Under the pieces are notes generated by a model, which did not search any database, was not told where the DNA came from, and saw only the letters and a list, made by a program, of their open reading frames with translations. Both the position numbers and the translations under genes were made by a program. A stretch of DNA of 64,000 nt from Parvibaculaceae bacterium (lineage in GTDB: Bacteria; Pseudomonadota; Alphaproteobacteria; Parvibaculales; Parvibaculaceae), in assembly GCA_029209985.1 (NCBI GenBank), contig JARGNZ010000010.1:43606-107605 (forward strand), written 5' to 3'. Shown piece after piece: positions 26,813 through 35,824 of the stretch (its first letter is position 1; every line of letters begins with the position of its first letter).

Positions 26813-28437
26813 TGGTGCGTGTTCTGTGGATTTTTGCCCTGTGTGTTGTCTTCGCGGGTGTGGCTATTTGGTTAGCGGATCAGCCGGGGGATTTGGTGAT
26901 CCATTGGCGAGGATATGAAATACGAACATCTTTTGTCGTGGGCATTGGTGTCACCGCTTTCATCTCGTTTTTGGTGCTGTTTTTCTATCGTCTTCTTGCA
27001 ACCTTTATGAAAAGCCCGGCTGGGTTTGCTCGGTTCCGTGCGGACCGACGCCAGAAGAAGGGCTATTTAGCTCTGTCTAAGGGCATGGTGGCTGTTGCCG
27101 CTGGCGATGCGAAGGAAGCGCGTTGGCAAGCAGCCCAAGCCTATAAAATTTTGGATGAACCTGCTTTGACGCTTCTGCTGTCTGCCCAAGCGGCGCAACT
27201 TGAAGGAGATGATCAGGGGGCAGATCAATATTTCAGGGCCATGCTTGTGCGCCCGGAAACAGAGCTGTTGGGTTTGCGCGGCTTGTTTGTGCAGGCACGC
27301 CGGGAAGGTGATAAAACGCAAGCCTTGGCATATGCAACGCAGGCTTTTGGATTGAAGTCGGATACCCCGTGGGCGGCTCATGCCGTGTTTGAGTTGCAGG
27401 TGGCTGACAATGACTTTGATGCGGCGACGGTGAGTTTAGACCGGATGTTGAAGGCAAAGCTGCTGTCGCGGGAGGAAGCGCGGCGACGGCGTGCTGTTTT
27501 GTTGACCGCACGGGCTCAGCAATTGGTTGCGGGTGCGCAGGAAGGGTCTGCAAAAGAAGCGACGGATTGCGCTTTGGAAGCGGTTGGATTGCAGCCGGGG
27601 TTTTCTCCGGCAGCGGTGCTGGCGGCGGCGCAATTATCTGCACAGCATAAAGACAAACGTGCTCTTAAAATTTTGGAAGCGGCTTGGTTGACGGGACCTC
27701 ATCCAGAAACTGGACATGCGTTGTTGACCGTGTTGCGCGATGAAAGTGCCTATGATCGTTTGGCACGTATTCGTAAGCTTTTGAATGTTGGTCAAAATGG
27801 CGTGGCGCTTAAAAATGAGGAAGAGCGGGTTCTGCTTGCGAGTGCGGCGATTGGCGCGCGTGAATTTGATGTCGCTCGCGATGTGCTTGCTCCTTCGTTG
27901 CAAGAACACCCGACGCGGCGCATCTTTGAATTGATGGCCGATATTGAAGAAGGTGAGTTTGGCCACCTTGGCAAAGCGCGTGAATGGTTGTCGCGGGCGC
28001 TTCATGCACCGCGTGATGCAGGCTGGATGGCAGACGGACGGCTTTACGCTGACTGGGTTGCGGTGGTGCCAGATACACATGCGTTTGATGTGTTGCGTTG
28101 GGAGAGCCCGGATGCGCCTCGATTAAGTGTTGCGGCGCCGAAAGTTCAGCCAGAGGCCGATGAAGGCGTGGACGCGCTTGCTGTAGAGGAGCCAACGAGC
28201 CCTGACAGTGCGGCTGTTCTCGATGAGGCTTCTGGCTCTCGTGAGGTTCCTTCCACTCGTGATGTATCTGTGCGCGAGAATGTGGCAGACAGTGTTCAGG
28301 CATCGGAGGCAGACCCTCAAGATGAGCCTATGACAGGCGGACCCACCGCACCGATTTTCGTTGAGCCTGTGAGTGCGCCCGATGATCCGGGGCCCCTCGA
28401 CGATGAGGATGATGAAAAACGCGATAGGACGTGGTGA
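26812..28437 (+). CDS. HemY N-terminal domain / TPR inner-membrane protein
   Basis: A 541-residue protein with two N-terminal membrane spans (residues 2-20 and 40-62) separated by a conserved segment (DLVIHWRGYEIRTS), as in the HemY_N family. A series of TPR-like helices follows to about residue 410, then an acidic Pro/Ser-rich tail (about 440-541, ending PGPLDDEDDEKRD). Despite the name it is not the protoporphyrinogen oxidase also called HemY; in Enterobacteria it follows hemX and its role in heme synthesis is unclear. Coupled to mic60 by a 1-nt overlap. Confidence 0.87.
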   Translation: MVRVLWIFALCVVFAGVAIWLADQPGDLVIHWRGYEIRTSFVVGIGVTAFISFLVLFFYRLLATFMKSPAGFARFRADRRQKKGYLALSKGMVAVAAGDAKEARWQAAQAYKILDEPALTLLLSAQAAQLEGDDQGADQYFRAMLVRPETELLGLRGLFVQARREGDKTQALAYATQAFGLKSDTPWAAHAVFELQVADNDFDAATVSLDRMLKAKLLSREEARRRRAVLLTARAQQLVAGAQEGSAKEATDCALEAVGLQPGFSPAAVLAAAQLSAQHKDKRALKILEAAWLTGPHPETGHALLTVLRDESAYDRLARIRKLLNVGQNGVALKNEEERVLLASAAIGAREFDVARDVLAPSLQEHPTRRIFELMADIEEGEFGHLGKAREWLSRALHAPRDAGWMADGRLYADWVAVVPDTHAFDVLRWESPDAPRLSVAAPKVQPEADEGVDALAVEEPTSPDSAAVLDEASGSREVPSTRDVSVRENVADSVQASEADPQDEPMTGGPTAPIFVEPVSAPDDPGPLDDEDDEKRDRTW

Positions 28438-28528
28438 GGCATAGGCTGGGTTGAGTTTGGGGATGATCTCAGGCAGGGTGCTGTGATGCGCGGAGGGTTT
28501 GTGCGCGATCAGTTTAGGGGAGTCTTGC

Positions 28529-29560
28529 ATGAAAAAGTTTTTTGTTGGTTTAGGGGCGCTTCTCGTGAGTGCTCTTATTGTTATCGCCGTTCTTTTTGTA
28601 CGGTTTGATATTCCCCGTGCAGACTTGGTTGCACAATACGGCCAAGCCCCTTCGCAGTTTTTAACGGTGCCTTCTGGGGCAATCGCGCACTTTCGAGATC
28701 AAGGAAATCGGGAAGGTCCCACCCTTGTTTTGGTGCATGGGTCCAATGCGTCGCTTCATACGTGGGAACCTTGGGTTGCTGAATTAGGCACCGATTACCG
28801 TGTCGTGACTGTTGATATGCCGGGGCATGGGCTGACCGGTCCCACACCGGCCGCTGATTATTCGCGGGCGGGTATGGTTGCCTTTTTGAAAGAGTTTGTA
28901 GATGCCTACGGCCTGTCTCCGACAGATGGATCTGAGGGGTTTATTTTGGGTGGTAATTCTATGGGGGGCAGTCTTTCGACGCTCTATACATTGGAACACC
29001 CGCAAGATGTTTCGGCTTTGATCTTGGTGTCTGCATCGGGGATGCCGCGCCCGGCAGAAGCCGAGGTGCCGATCGGGTTTAAGTTGGCAAGCTCCCCTAT
29101 TTTTTCTCCCATTTTATTGTATGTTACGCCCCGCTCTTTGTTTGAAAATGGATTGCGCGATGTCACGGTGCCGGAAGACTTTGTGACTGAGGAAATGGTT
29201 GATCGCTACCATGCGTTGGCATTGCTTGAAGGGCAGCGTGCGGCGTTGCGGTCCCGGTTCGCAGGGTCTAACAAGCCTGAAACATTATTCAAGCGCGTTG
29301 GCGATATTGAGCAGCCGACTTTGGTGCTTTGGGGCGTGCATGACCCGTTGATCCCCGTGTCGGCAGCTTATGAATATGACACGCGATTGCCCAATTCGAC
29401 TTTGGTGATTTTGGAAGGGGCTGGTCATATGGCAATGGAAGAAGTGCCGGGCCCCAGTGCTGCGGCTGTGCGGACGTTTTTAGCACAGGCATTTGCACCG
29501 GTGGCAGAGGGGGACAATGCCCCGGTTGAGGCAGAACCCACATCCGTTGAAACAGAGTAA
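28529..29560 (+). CDS. Alpha/beta hydrolase, membrane-anchored
   Basis: A 343-residue serine hydrolase. An N-terminal hydrophobic segment (residues 3-24, VGLGALLVSALIVIAVLFV) is a signal anchor. The catalytic elements are the oxyanion HG in VLVHGSNASL, nucleophile elbow GGNSMGGSLS, Asp in WGVHDPLIP and His in EGAGHMAMEE. The C-terminal 20 residues are acidic and rich in Glu/Pro. AGGGG precedes the ATG at 28529; an upstream in-frame GTG at 28499 is less likely. It resembles haloperoxidase/epoxide-hydrolase-type enzymes, but the substrate cannot be named. A terminator follows directly. Confidence 0.88.
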   Translation: MKKFFVGLGALLVSALIVIAVLFVRFDIPRADLVAQYGQAPSQFLTVPSGAIAHFRDQGNREGPTLVLVHGSNASLHTWEPWVAELGTDYRVVTVDMPGHGLTGPTPAADYSRAGMVAFLKEFVDAYGLSPTDGSEGFILGGNSMGGSLSTLYTLEHPQDVSALILVSASGMPRPAEAEVPIGFKLASSPIFSPILLYVTPRSLFENGLRDVTVPEDFVTEEMVDRYHALALLEGQRAALRSRFAGSNKPETLFKRVGDIEQPTLVLWGVHDPLIPVSAAYEYDTRLPNSTLVILEGAGHMAMEEVPGPSAAAVRTFLAQAFAPVAEGDNAPVEAEPTSVETE

Positions 29561-29564
29561 AATG

Positions 29565-29592
29565 AATGAGGGGCCGTTGGTCTCTCATTTTT
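29565..29592 (+). terminator. Rho-independent terminator after the alpha/beta hydrolase
   Basis: AATGAGGGGCC (29565-29575) pairs with GGTCTCTCATT (29579-29589) using G-U wobbles, loop GTT, followed by TTT. It starts 4 nt after the stop codon. Confidence 0.7.
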
Positions 29593-29717
29593 CGCCGCTG
29601 CCTTTGCCATGGGTATTGCCAAATGAGGCGCGGGCTTGTATTTCCATTCTGCCCGAAATGTTCACAGTATTGTTTGCGAAATATCTGCACAATATTCTGG
29701 GAACTATCGTGTGCATC

Positions 29718-29793
29718 GCCGCATTAGCTCAGTTGGTAGAGCACATCATTCGTAATGATGGGGTCAGGTGTTCGAGTCACCTATGCGGCACCA
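29718..29793 (+). tRNA. tRNA-Thr (anticodon CGT)
   Basis: A complete 76-nt cloverleaf. Acceptor GCCGCAT pairs with ATGCGGC, the D arm is AGCTC-AGTTGGTA-GAGC, and the anticodon arm CATCA-TTCGTAA-TGATG places CGT in the loop. The T arm is AGGTG-TTCGAGT-CACCT, and the CCA end is encoded. CGT reads ACG (Thr) codons. The sequence resembles E. coli tRNA-Thr(CGT). The phnA start lies 30 nt downstream, so the tRNA may be processed from a longer transcript. Confidence 0.97.
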
Positions 29794-29823
29794 CCTTTTT
29801 GCCATGCCCATAAGGACTATTCC

Positions 29824-30405
29824 ATGACCCTTGAAAATGTTTTGCAAACCCGTGCGGAGGGTAAATGTGAACTATGTGGTGCAACTGATGGTTTAAGAGT
29901 GATGCAGGTGGGCCCCGGTACAGAGGGGACGCCGGAAACATCTGTGTTGGTGTGCGGGACGTGCGACGCGCAGATTGCCGGATCATCAGAGGTGGACATT
30001 AATCATTGGCGTTGCCTCAATGAAAGCATGTGGAGCCAAGAGCCTGCGGTTCAGGTGACAGCATGGCGGATGTTGACGCGTTTGAGTGGCGAGGATTGGG
30101 CACGCAGCCTTCTCGATATGTTGTATTTGGAAGATGGGGTTTTGGCGTGGGCGCAGGATAATGGTGCCGAGGACGGCGCTGTTGATGCGGTTGTGCATAA
30201 AGATTGCAACGGCGTGGTGTTGGCGCAAGGCGATACAGTGACCTTGATCAAAGACCTGAATGTAAAGGGCGCCGGCTTTACGGCTAAGCGCGGCACTGCG
30301 GTGCGTGGTATTTCCTTGGTTGATGATAATGCCGCACATATTGAGGGCCGCGTCAGTGGTCAGCGGATTGTGATCCTGACGGAATTTGTCAAAAAGACGG
30401 CCTAG
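29824..30405 (+). CDS. PhnA family zinc-ribbon protein
   Basis: A 193-residue PhnA-like protein. The N-terminus has a four-Cys zinc ribbon (CELCG and VCGTCDAQ). The C-terminal domain (about 120-190) carries the PhnA signature (GDTVTLIKDLNVKGAGFTAK then RGTAVRGISLV). Despite the historical name (alkylphosphonate uptake), the family has no proven phosphonate role in most bacteria; phosphonoacetate hydrolase is an unrelated protein of the same name. The ATG at 29824 is preferred over an upstream frame because that would overlap the tRNA. Confidence 0.92.
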   Translation: MTLENVLQTRAEGKCELCGATDGLRVMQVGPGTEGTPETSVLVCGTCDAQIAGSSEVDINHWRCLNESMWSQEPAVQVTAWRMLTRLSGEDWARSLLDMLYLEDGVLAWAQDNGAEDGAVDAVVHKDCNGVVLAQGDTVTLIKDLNVKGAGFTAKRGTAVRGISLVDDNAAHIEGRVSGQRIVILTEFVKKTA

Positions 30406-30521
30406 CTTTGGTGAGGCTTTCCCCAGATGTAAATTTTATCTAGGCTTAGTTGTGCGCCCCCTTTGGTTTTGAAGAATTGAGTTGAGATTGATTGAGGCGC
30501 GCGATTTTAAGTTGGGGGCCT

Positions 30522-31280
30522 ATGCGAATATTTTCAATTGTCGTGATGGGGGGCGTTTTGGCGCTGCTGGGCGTGCTTTATACAGGCGCGGCGGGGCAAG
30601 CTGCTGGGGCGAAGGACTATGTTCTTGCGCTCAGTTGGCAGCCCGCATTTTGTGAAACCCACCGCGATAAGTTGGAATGTCTTACTCAAACCTCGACGCG
30701 TTTTGACGCCAAGGCGCTGGTGTTGCATGGGCTATGGCCGCAACCCAAGGGGGCAGTTTATTGTGATGTGGACAGCAAAGTGAAGGCGCAGGACAAAGCG
30801 GGTAAGTGGGATAAATTGCCTGCGTCTACGTTGTCTGCCTCCAGTTGGGCCGTGCTACAGAAAGTCATGCCGGGCACGCAGTCCCATTTGAATCGTCATG
30901 AATGGATTAAGCACGGCACGTGTTCGGGCATGTCTCAGGAGCGGTATTTTAAGACTTCGGCTCAGCTTTTGGCCTTGGTTAATCGTTCTTCTGTGCGGAC
31001 GTTGCTTAAATCTCGCTTAGGCACACTTGTGATGCGCAAAGATATTGTGGCCGCCTTCGACAAAGCTTTTGGCGCGGGGGCTGGTAAGCGTGTGGTCTTT
31101 AAATGCCAGAAAGTTGGGGCGCGATGGGTGCTGACAGAAATGCGCTTACACTTATCCGGGGCGTTGGGGAGCACTTTGTCGGGCAAAGCGGACCTAGGTC
31201 GCTTGTTGCTTGCGGCTGAGCCGGTCTCACCGGGGCGGGCTGAATGTGGGGTTATGACCATTGACCCGGTTGGATATTGA
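30522..31280 (+). CDS. Ribonuclease T2 family protein, secreted
   Basis: A 252-residue exported endoribonuclease. A hydrophobic signal peptide (residues 3-25, ending near AAGQAAGA) is followed by KDYVLALSWQPAFC. Both catalytic segments are present: CAS-I LHGLWPQ and CAS-II HEWIKHGTC, each with its His, plus four or more Cys for disulfides. RNase T2 enzymes cleave RNA through 2',3'-cyclic phosphates; periplasmic members (E. coli RNase I) serve scavenging. The ATG at 30522 is chosen because the signal peptide begins there. Confidence 0.93.
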   Translation: MRIFSIVVMGGVLALLGVLYTGAAGQAAGAKDYVLALSWQPAFCETHRDKLECLTQTSTRFDAKALVLHGLWPQPKGAVYCDVDSKVKAQDKAGKWDKLPASTLSASSWAVLQKVMPGTQSHLNRHEWIKHGTCSGMSQERYFKTSAQLLALVNRSSVRTLLKSRLGTLVMRKDIVAAFDKAFGAGAGKRVVFKCQKVGARWVLTEMRLHLSGALGSTLSGKADLGRLLLAAEPVSPGRAECGVMTIDPVGY

Positions 31281-31421
31281 GCCTTCCGCCCGGTTAGACA
31301 GAGCCTTGTCGCTGGCCCTTTGTGGTCTGGCGCGGTCGTTATGTCGCGTAGGTGTGGCATAAACACGCTAGTCGCTGTTGTCCAAAATGTGCTAATCCAC
31401 AGATGATTTTAGGGAGTTTAC

Positions 31422-31841
31422 GTGCGCACAGGATTTGGGCATATAGCCACATGGATGGCGCTTGGTCTGTTTTTGCTTGTAGGTGTTGTGCACTCTGCTG
31501 GGCAAGCCCATGCGCAAGCAACTGAAGTGGCTGTGGCGGCGCATCTGCACGAACTTGTGGGTGACTTAGATCGTACCGATGCCACACGTTCTTTGATCGC
31601 TGACCTCCTGAAAATTTGCTCTCCTGATGAAGAGGCAGATGCGCAAGACTTGTTGGGGCAGGCTTCCACGTGTGCGGTGTGTATTGCTGCGGCCTTTGCT
31701 GCCTGTGCTTCATGTGGCGTCTCTGCGGTCTCTGTTACGGTGAATTGGCAGTGGGCACCGCTTTTAACGCAAACCAATCAGTTTTCTGAGCTTAGCTTTT
31801 CTTCGGCTCTGTTTGCCCGCGCCCCTCCTGTCGCTATCTAG
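31422..31841 (+). CDS. Small exported Cys-rich protein (DUF2946-like?)
   Basis: A 139-residue protein from a GTG start with AGGGAG upstream. It has an N-terminal signal or anchor segment (MALGLFLLVGVVHSAGQAHA), then a polar helix with LLKICSPDEE, and a second hydrophobic segment rich in Cys (STCAVCIAAAFAACASCGVS). This combination of early signal, CxxC in a small hydrophobic segment and short length recalls DUF2946-type proteins found beside copper genes, but the match is by eye only. It lies 88 nt upstream of the Met/His-rich outer-membrane gene. Confidence 0.6.
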   Translation: MRTGFGHIATWMALGLFLLVGVVHSAGQAHAQATEVAVAAHLHELVGDLDRTDATRSLIADLLKICSPDEEADAQDLLGQASTCAVCIAAAFAACASCGVSAVSVTVNWQWAPLLTQTNQFSELSFSSALFARAPPVAI

Positions 31842-31929
31842 ACCTTTCGCTTTCGTGATTTCCGTTAGCTGATTTTCATAGATAGATATTCAATCGATAT
31901 TCAGGGGCCCTTGTACGCAAGGGGTGATT

Positions 31930-33039
31930 ATGACTTTTTTCAAAAATATTTTGGCGGGTACTGCTGCTCTTACGAGCCTTGTTGGGCTTTCTACTTTTGC
32001 GCTGGCTGATGGTGCGCAAGGACATGGGACGCAAACACATGGCACAGCGAATGCTGCTGGCCATGCGCCTTTAGGTGTGATGGGCGATCATATGCACGAA
32101 GCGGGCGGGTGGATGCTTTCTGTGCGGGCGATGCATATGGCAATGGATGGCAATCTGATGGGGTCAGATGAGGTCTCAGATGCAGAAATTACCGCGCAGC
32201 CGAACCGGTTTTTCGGCGTTCCTGGTCAACCGGCTGGTTTGCGGGTTGTGCCTCAAGAGATGACCATGGATATGTTGATGGTGGGCGGCATGTATGCGCC
32301 GACCGACTGGCTGACCTTGATGGTTATGGGGATGTATGTGGAGCGGGAGATGTCTTTAACCACTTATGCCGCCATGAACCCGAGTGTGGTGGTGGGTAAC
32401 TTCACGTCAAAATCTAAAGGCTGGGGCGACACAAAGGTTGCCGGTCTTATTCGTCTCTACGAAGAAAACGGCCACCACATCCATGTCAATTTAGGTGTGA
32501 GTTTGCCAACTGGATCGATCGAAGAAAAAGACGAGGTCCTCACCCCGATGGGCATGGTGATGGAAACACGCTTGCCGTATTCCATGCAGCTTGGGTCGGG
32601 CACCTATGACTTGGAGCCGGGCATCACCTATACCGGACATGCGGGTAAATTGGGCTGGGGGTCGCAGGTTAAAGCGACCATTCGTTTGGGCGAAAATGAC
32701 CAAGATTGGGCCTTGGGCGACAAATGGGAGCTGACCGGCTGGGGGTCTTATGCGCTTGCAGATTGGGTGTCGGCGTCTTTGCGGGTCAAAGCTGAGTTTG
32801 AAGGCAAAATCGACGGTATTGATGGTTCTATCGTGTTGCCGGTTCAAACGGCGGACCCGGATAACTATGGCGGCGAGCGCGTTGAGCTGGGTGCTGGGTT
32901 GAATTTCCAAGTGCCGGATGGCGCTTTAGCAGGGCACCGGTTTGGCGTGGAAGCGGTTGTACCGGTTTATGAAGACCGGAACGGCATTCAAATGCAGCGC
33001 GATTGGTCCGTTATGGTGGGATGGCAGAACGCGTTCTGA
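31930..33039 (+). CDS. Met/His-rich outer-membrane transporter-like protein
   Basis: A 369-residue exported beta-barrel-type protein. Signal peptide to about residue 25 (ending TFALADG), then a His/Gly segment (GHGTQTHGTANAAGH) and the marker APLGVMGDHMHEAGGWMLS. Met pairs recur along the barrel (MHMAMDGNLMG; MTMDMLMVGGMY; MVMGMYVEREM). This is the family usually annotated as transporter or Phenol_MetA_deg-like and often seen in metal loci. Function is not established; Met/His richness suggests copper-related contact. The ATG at 31930 follows AAGGGG. A good terminator lies 149 nt downstream. Confidence 0.78.
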   Translation: MTFFKNILAGTAALTSLVGLSTFALADGAQGHGTQTHGTANAAGHAPLGVMGDHMHEAGGWMLSVRAMHMAMDGNLMGSDEVSDAEITAQPNRFFGVPGQPAGLRVVPQEMTMDMLMVGGMYAPTDWLTLMVMGMYVEREMSLTTYAAMNPSVVVGNFTSKSKGWGDTKVAGLIRLYEENGHHIHVNLGVSLPTGSIEEKDEVLTPMGMVMETRLPYSMQLGSGTYDLEPGITYTGHAGKLGWGSQVKATIRLGENDQDWALGDKWELTGWGSYALADWVSASLRVKAEFEGKIDGIDGSIVLPVQTADPDNYGGERVELGAGLNFQVPDGALAGHRFGVEAVVPVYEDRNGIQMQRDWSVMVGWQNAF

Positions 33040-33645
33040 TCTCATGTTGGTCCTCGCTCTGCGTCCTGAAGCAATATGTCCCCTGCTGTATGCGCCACAC
33101 CTGTCCCTGGTGGCTGGCGCGTCGGTAATCATGCTGCTTTGAGCTAGAAACTGCTTGTTGGCGAGCAGGAGGAAGATCAGAACCGAGAAGGGGTTGGGCT
33201 TGCGCTCAGCCCCTTTTTATATAATTGGGCGGGACGAGGGCATGCGCCTTTCGACGTATGTGCTATTTATATCTGAATGTGTTTAATTTGCACCACATTC
33301 TAAGCCGTGGATTTCACATGCACAATTGTTACTTACGTGGATTCAATAGTCCGTGAACGACATTTAGTATTGCTTACTTACTTGTTAGTTGTCCAATTGC
33401 CCTTTAGTTTCCGGTCCGTATCCACGTTTTTGCTTTGCAAGAAGGAGGGCGTGGGTTTTGGAGAGTGCTGAGGAGCAAATACTCTCAATTTTCTGGTTGG
33501 ACACAAACCGGGGGAGCGAATTGGTTATAGCCGCTTGGGAGGGTGGCCATAATTATTGACTATTCGACTTGGAGGAATAGGTGCGTGGCCTGCCTAAATG
33601 ACGCTCAGCGATAAGTTGAGCGACAACATTTAAGGGAGAGCTTTC
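33040..33645 (+). other. 606-nt non-coding region upstream of the first DUF1302 gene
   Basis: It contains the terminator at 33188-33218; the remaining 430 nt show no coding frame. It is locally AT-rich (33255-33400), then purine-rich near the DUF1302 start. A small CGCTCA/TGAGCG hairpin occurs at about 33602-33622. It probably holds the DUF1302 promoter and a long leader, but no clear -35/-10 pair was found. Confidence 0.5.
33188..33218 (+). terminator. Rho-independent terminator
   Basis: AAGGGGTTGGGC (33188-33199) pairs with GCTCAGCCCCTT (33204-33215) with two G-U pairs, loop TTGC, followed by a T-run. Confidence 0.85.
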
Positions 33646-35667
33646 GTGAAAGCTAATATTTTGGGGGCACTTGTTTTGTCCTCTGCCATGACCCTAGCTG
33701 CTGGGGCTGCGGTGGCAAAAGAATTTAAAGTCGGGGCTGTAGACTTTGCGGTTGATACAACAGTTTCTTTGGGTGCGAGCATGCGTGCGAGCGGCCGGGA
33801 CTGTTCGCATGTTTCCCTACAGAACGGTGGTTGCTTGACAGAGAAAGGCACCAATTGGGGTGTGAATACTGATGACGGCAACCTGAATTTTGACAGCGGG
33901 GACTTGGTTTCTGCTGTTGTAAAAGTGACGACAGACTTTGAAGCTCGATACGAAAATTTCGGGGGCTTCTTGCGGGTCAAAGCTTTTTATGACCAAGTGA
34001 ATTACAACGATGCAACCGGGCGTGCCCGTCCAGTGCAAGACAGTGTCCGTGGCGATGTGGCCCGTAATTCTGCTGGCCGTGGTTTGGATGTGCTTGATGC
34101 GTTTGTGTTCGGCAACTTTACAATTGCGAACGAACTGCCTTTGAACGTGCGCCTTGGTAAGCAAGTCAACAACTGGGGCGAAAGCCTTTTCATTGGCGGT
34201 GGTATTAACACCTATCTGCCATATGATGTGACGGCTTTGCGCACACCGGGTTCGGAATTGAAAGAAGCGGTTTTGCCCGAGCTTGCGCTTTATGCGTCTT
34301 TGGGTCTGCCAAACAACTTCAGCGTTGAAGGTTTTTATGTGCTTGAGCATGAAACCTCCCAATTGGATTCATGCGGAACGTTTTTTGCCTCATCTGACTT
34401 CGTACACGAAGGGTGCGGCTATTCAATGAACGGCCTTGAGTACAGTGAAGCAACTGCACTCGCTGGTGCTTATTCCATTCCCGTAACCTTAGGCGGAGCC
34501 GGCGGTGTTCTTATTCCGCGTTACGAAGATCATGACGCCAAAGACGAAGGTCAATTTGGCCTGTCTGTTCGCTATTTTGCTGAAGACTTGAACGATGGCA
34601 CGGACTTTGGTTTTTACTTCACCAACTTCCACTCAAAAGCGCCGTACTGGAGCTATACAACACCAACAACACCCTCTGCTTACGGGAGCAATTGGGCCGA
34701 TATTTGCGCTACTCTAGGCGGAGCATCTGCTGCAGACTGTTTCACCAACCCTAACATTGCGAAAGTGGCCATTCTTGAGGGCACATCAACCATGAATTAT
34801 GGCTTGGCCTATGCTGAAGACATTCAGATGTATGGCGCAAGTTTTAATACGCTCATCGATGTTTTGGGTGGTACGGCTCTAGCTGGGGAGGTTGCTTACT
34901 CTCCTAACATGGCGTTCCAGCGTGACACGTATGATATTTTGTCTAACAACCTAGATCTTAATTCAACAAGTGCGTTGGGTGATTATTTCCTCACTAACCC
35001 TGCTATGAGTATCGGTGATTTGCAAACTTACGCGAGCACTCTTACTGCTGCACCTTATGCAACCACGGCGAATGCGTTGACCCCTTATGGCGGCAGCTAC
35101 ATTAAACCTTGGAAGCGTGAGGAAGTGATTACGGGTCAATTGCAAACGACGTCTACATTGGCTGCGTCTGACCCAGTCGTTGGCGCTCTTGGTGCTGACT
35201 TGCTGGTCTTGTTATCAAATGTTGGCTTCCAATATTTGCCAAACATCAGCCAAGAAACACGCCTTGCGGCGGCAGGTTCTGGCATGATCCACGCTGATAC
35301 CTGGATCAACAATCTGTTGCTTTCCGGTGGGGAAGCAACCAATGCAGGCTCAGGCGCTGCCCGGTATGCTGACAAGTTTTCTTGGGGCTACCGGTTGGTT
35401 GCGGTTGCAAACTACAACAATGCCTTCCGTACCCCTTGGACTGTGAGCCCTTCTATTCAGTGGCGTCATGATGTGGACGGCTTGTCTGCAGGTCCAAATG
35501 GTCCTGGTTTTGTTGAGCGCGCAAAGACTATTTCTTTGGGCCTCGGGGCTGATTACCAAGGCGTGTATAAGGCAAAACTGTCTTACACCAACAGCTTCGG
35601 CAATCCGTATCGCAATGCGTCTACGGATAAAGACTTTGTGGCATTCAACGTGAGCTACGCGTTCTAA
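33646..35667 (+). CDS. DUF1302 outer-membrane protein, copy 1
   Basis: A 673-residue exported protein starting at GTG with AGGGAGAG upstream. The signal peptide ends near AAVAKE. The mature part begins FKVGAVDFAVDTTVSLGAS and ends in an aromatic Phe (NVSYAF), as expected for an outer-membrane barrel. NNWGESLFIGGGI is the family hallmark. Three cysteine pairs (C53/C63, C243/C257, C354/C365) are matched in the second copy, suggesting extracellular-loop disulfides. DUF1302 proteins are seen with DUF1329, YCF48-like proteins and RND transporters in hydrophobic-compound and steroid gene clusters. Transport of a hydrophobic molecule is inference. A terminator follows the stop. Confidence 0.9.
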   Translation: MKANILGALVLSSAMTLAAGAAVAKEFKVGAVDFAVDTTVSLGASMRASGRDCSHVSLQNGGCLTEKGTNWGVNTDDGNLNFDSGDLVSAVVKVTTDFEARYENFGGFLRVKAFYDQVNYNDATGRARPVQDSVRGDVARNSAGRGLDVLDAFVFGNFTIANELPLNVRLGKQVNNWGESLFIGGGINTYLPYDVTALRTPGSELKEAVLPELALYASLGLPNNFSVEGFYVLEHETSQLDSCGTFFASSDFVHEGCGYSMNGLEYSEATALAGAYSIPVTLGGAGGVLIPRYEDHDAKDEGQFGLSVRYFAEDLNDGTDFGFYFTNFHSKAPYWSYTTPTTPSAYGSNWADICATLGGASAADCFTNPNIAKVAILEGTSTMNYGLAYAEDIQMYGASFNTLIDVLGGTALAGEVAYSPNMAFQRDTYDILSNNLDLNSTSALGDYFLTNPAMSIGDLQTYASTLTAAPYATTANALTPYGGSYIKPWKREEVITGQLQTTSTLAASDPVVGALGADLLVLLSNVGFQYLPNISQETRLAAAGSGMIHADTWINNLLLSGGEATNAGSGAARYADKFSWGYRLVAVANYNNAFRTPWTVSPSIQWRHDVDGLSAGPNGPGFVERAKTISLGLGADYQGVYKAKLSYTNSFGNPYRNASTDKDFVAFNVSYAF

Positions 35668-35695
35668 GCTTTTCGTTTAATACAAACATACTTTT

Positions 35696-35724
35696 AAGGC
35701 GGTCCTTTATAGGGCCGCCTTTTT
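35696..35724 (+). terminator. Rho-independent terminator after DUF1302 copy 1
   Basis: AAGGCGG (35696-35702) pairs with CCGCCTT (35715-35721), with a 12-nt loop that includes an inner CC/GG pair, followed by a T-run. It isolates copy 1 from the downstream tetR gene. Confidence 0.85.
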
Positions 35725-35771
35725 GGTTGAGCGGGTGATGAGTGCTGGTATGGACAAGGGGGGACGGGCAT

Positions 35772-35781
35772 ACTCATGAGT
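35772..35781. promoter_or_regulatory. Short palindrome upstream of tetR
   Basis: ACTCATGAGT is a 10-bp perfect palindrome about 45 nt before the tetR start, and another ATGAGT lies near 35740. It is a possible operator, but short enough to arise by chance. Confidence 0.25.
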
Positions 35782-35824
35782 GTCGCAGGTGAGGTACAAT
35801 GGCTTGCGGAACAAAGGGATACCC

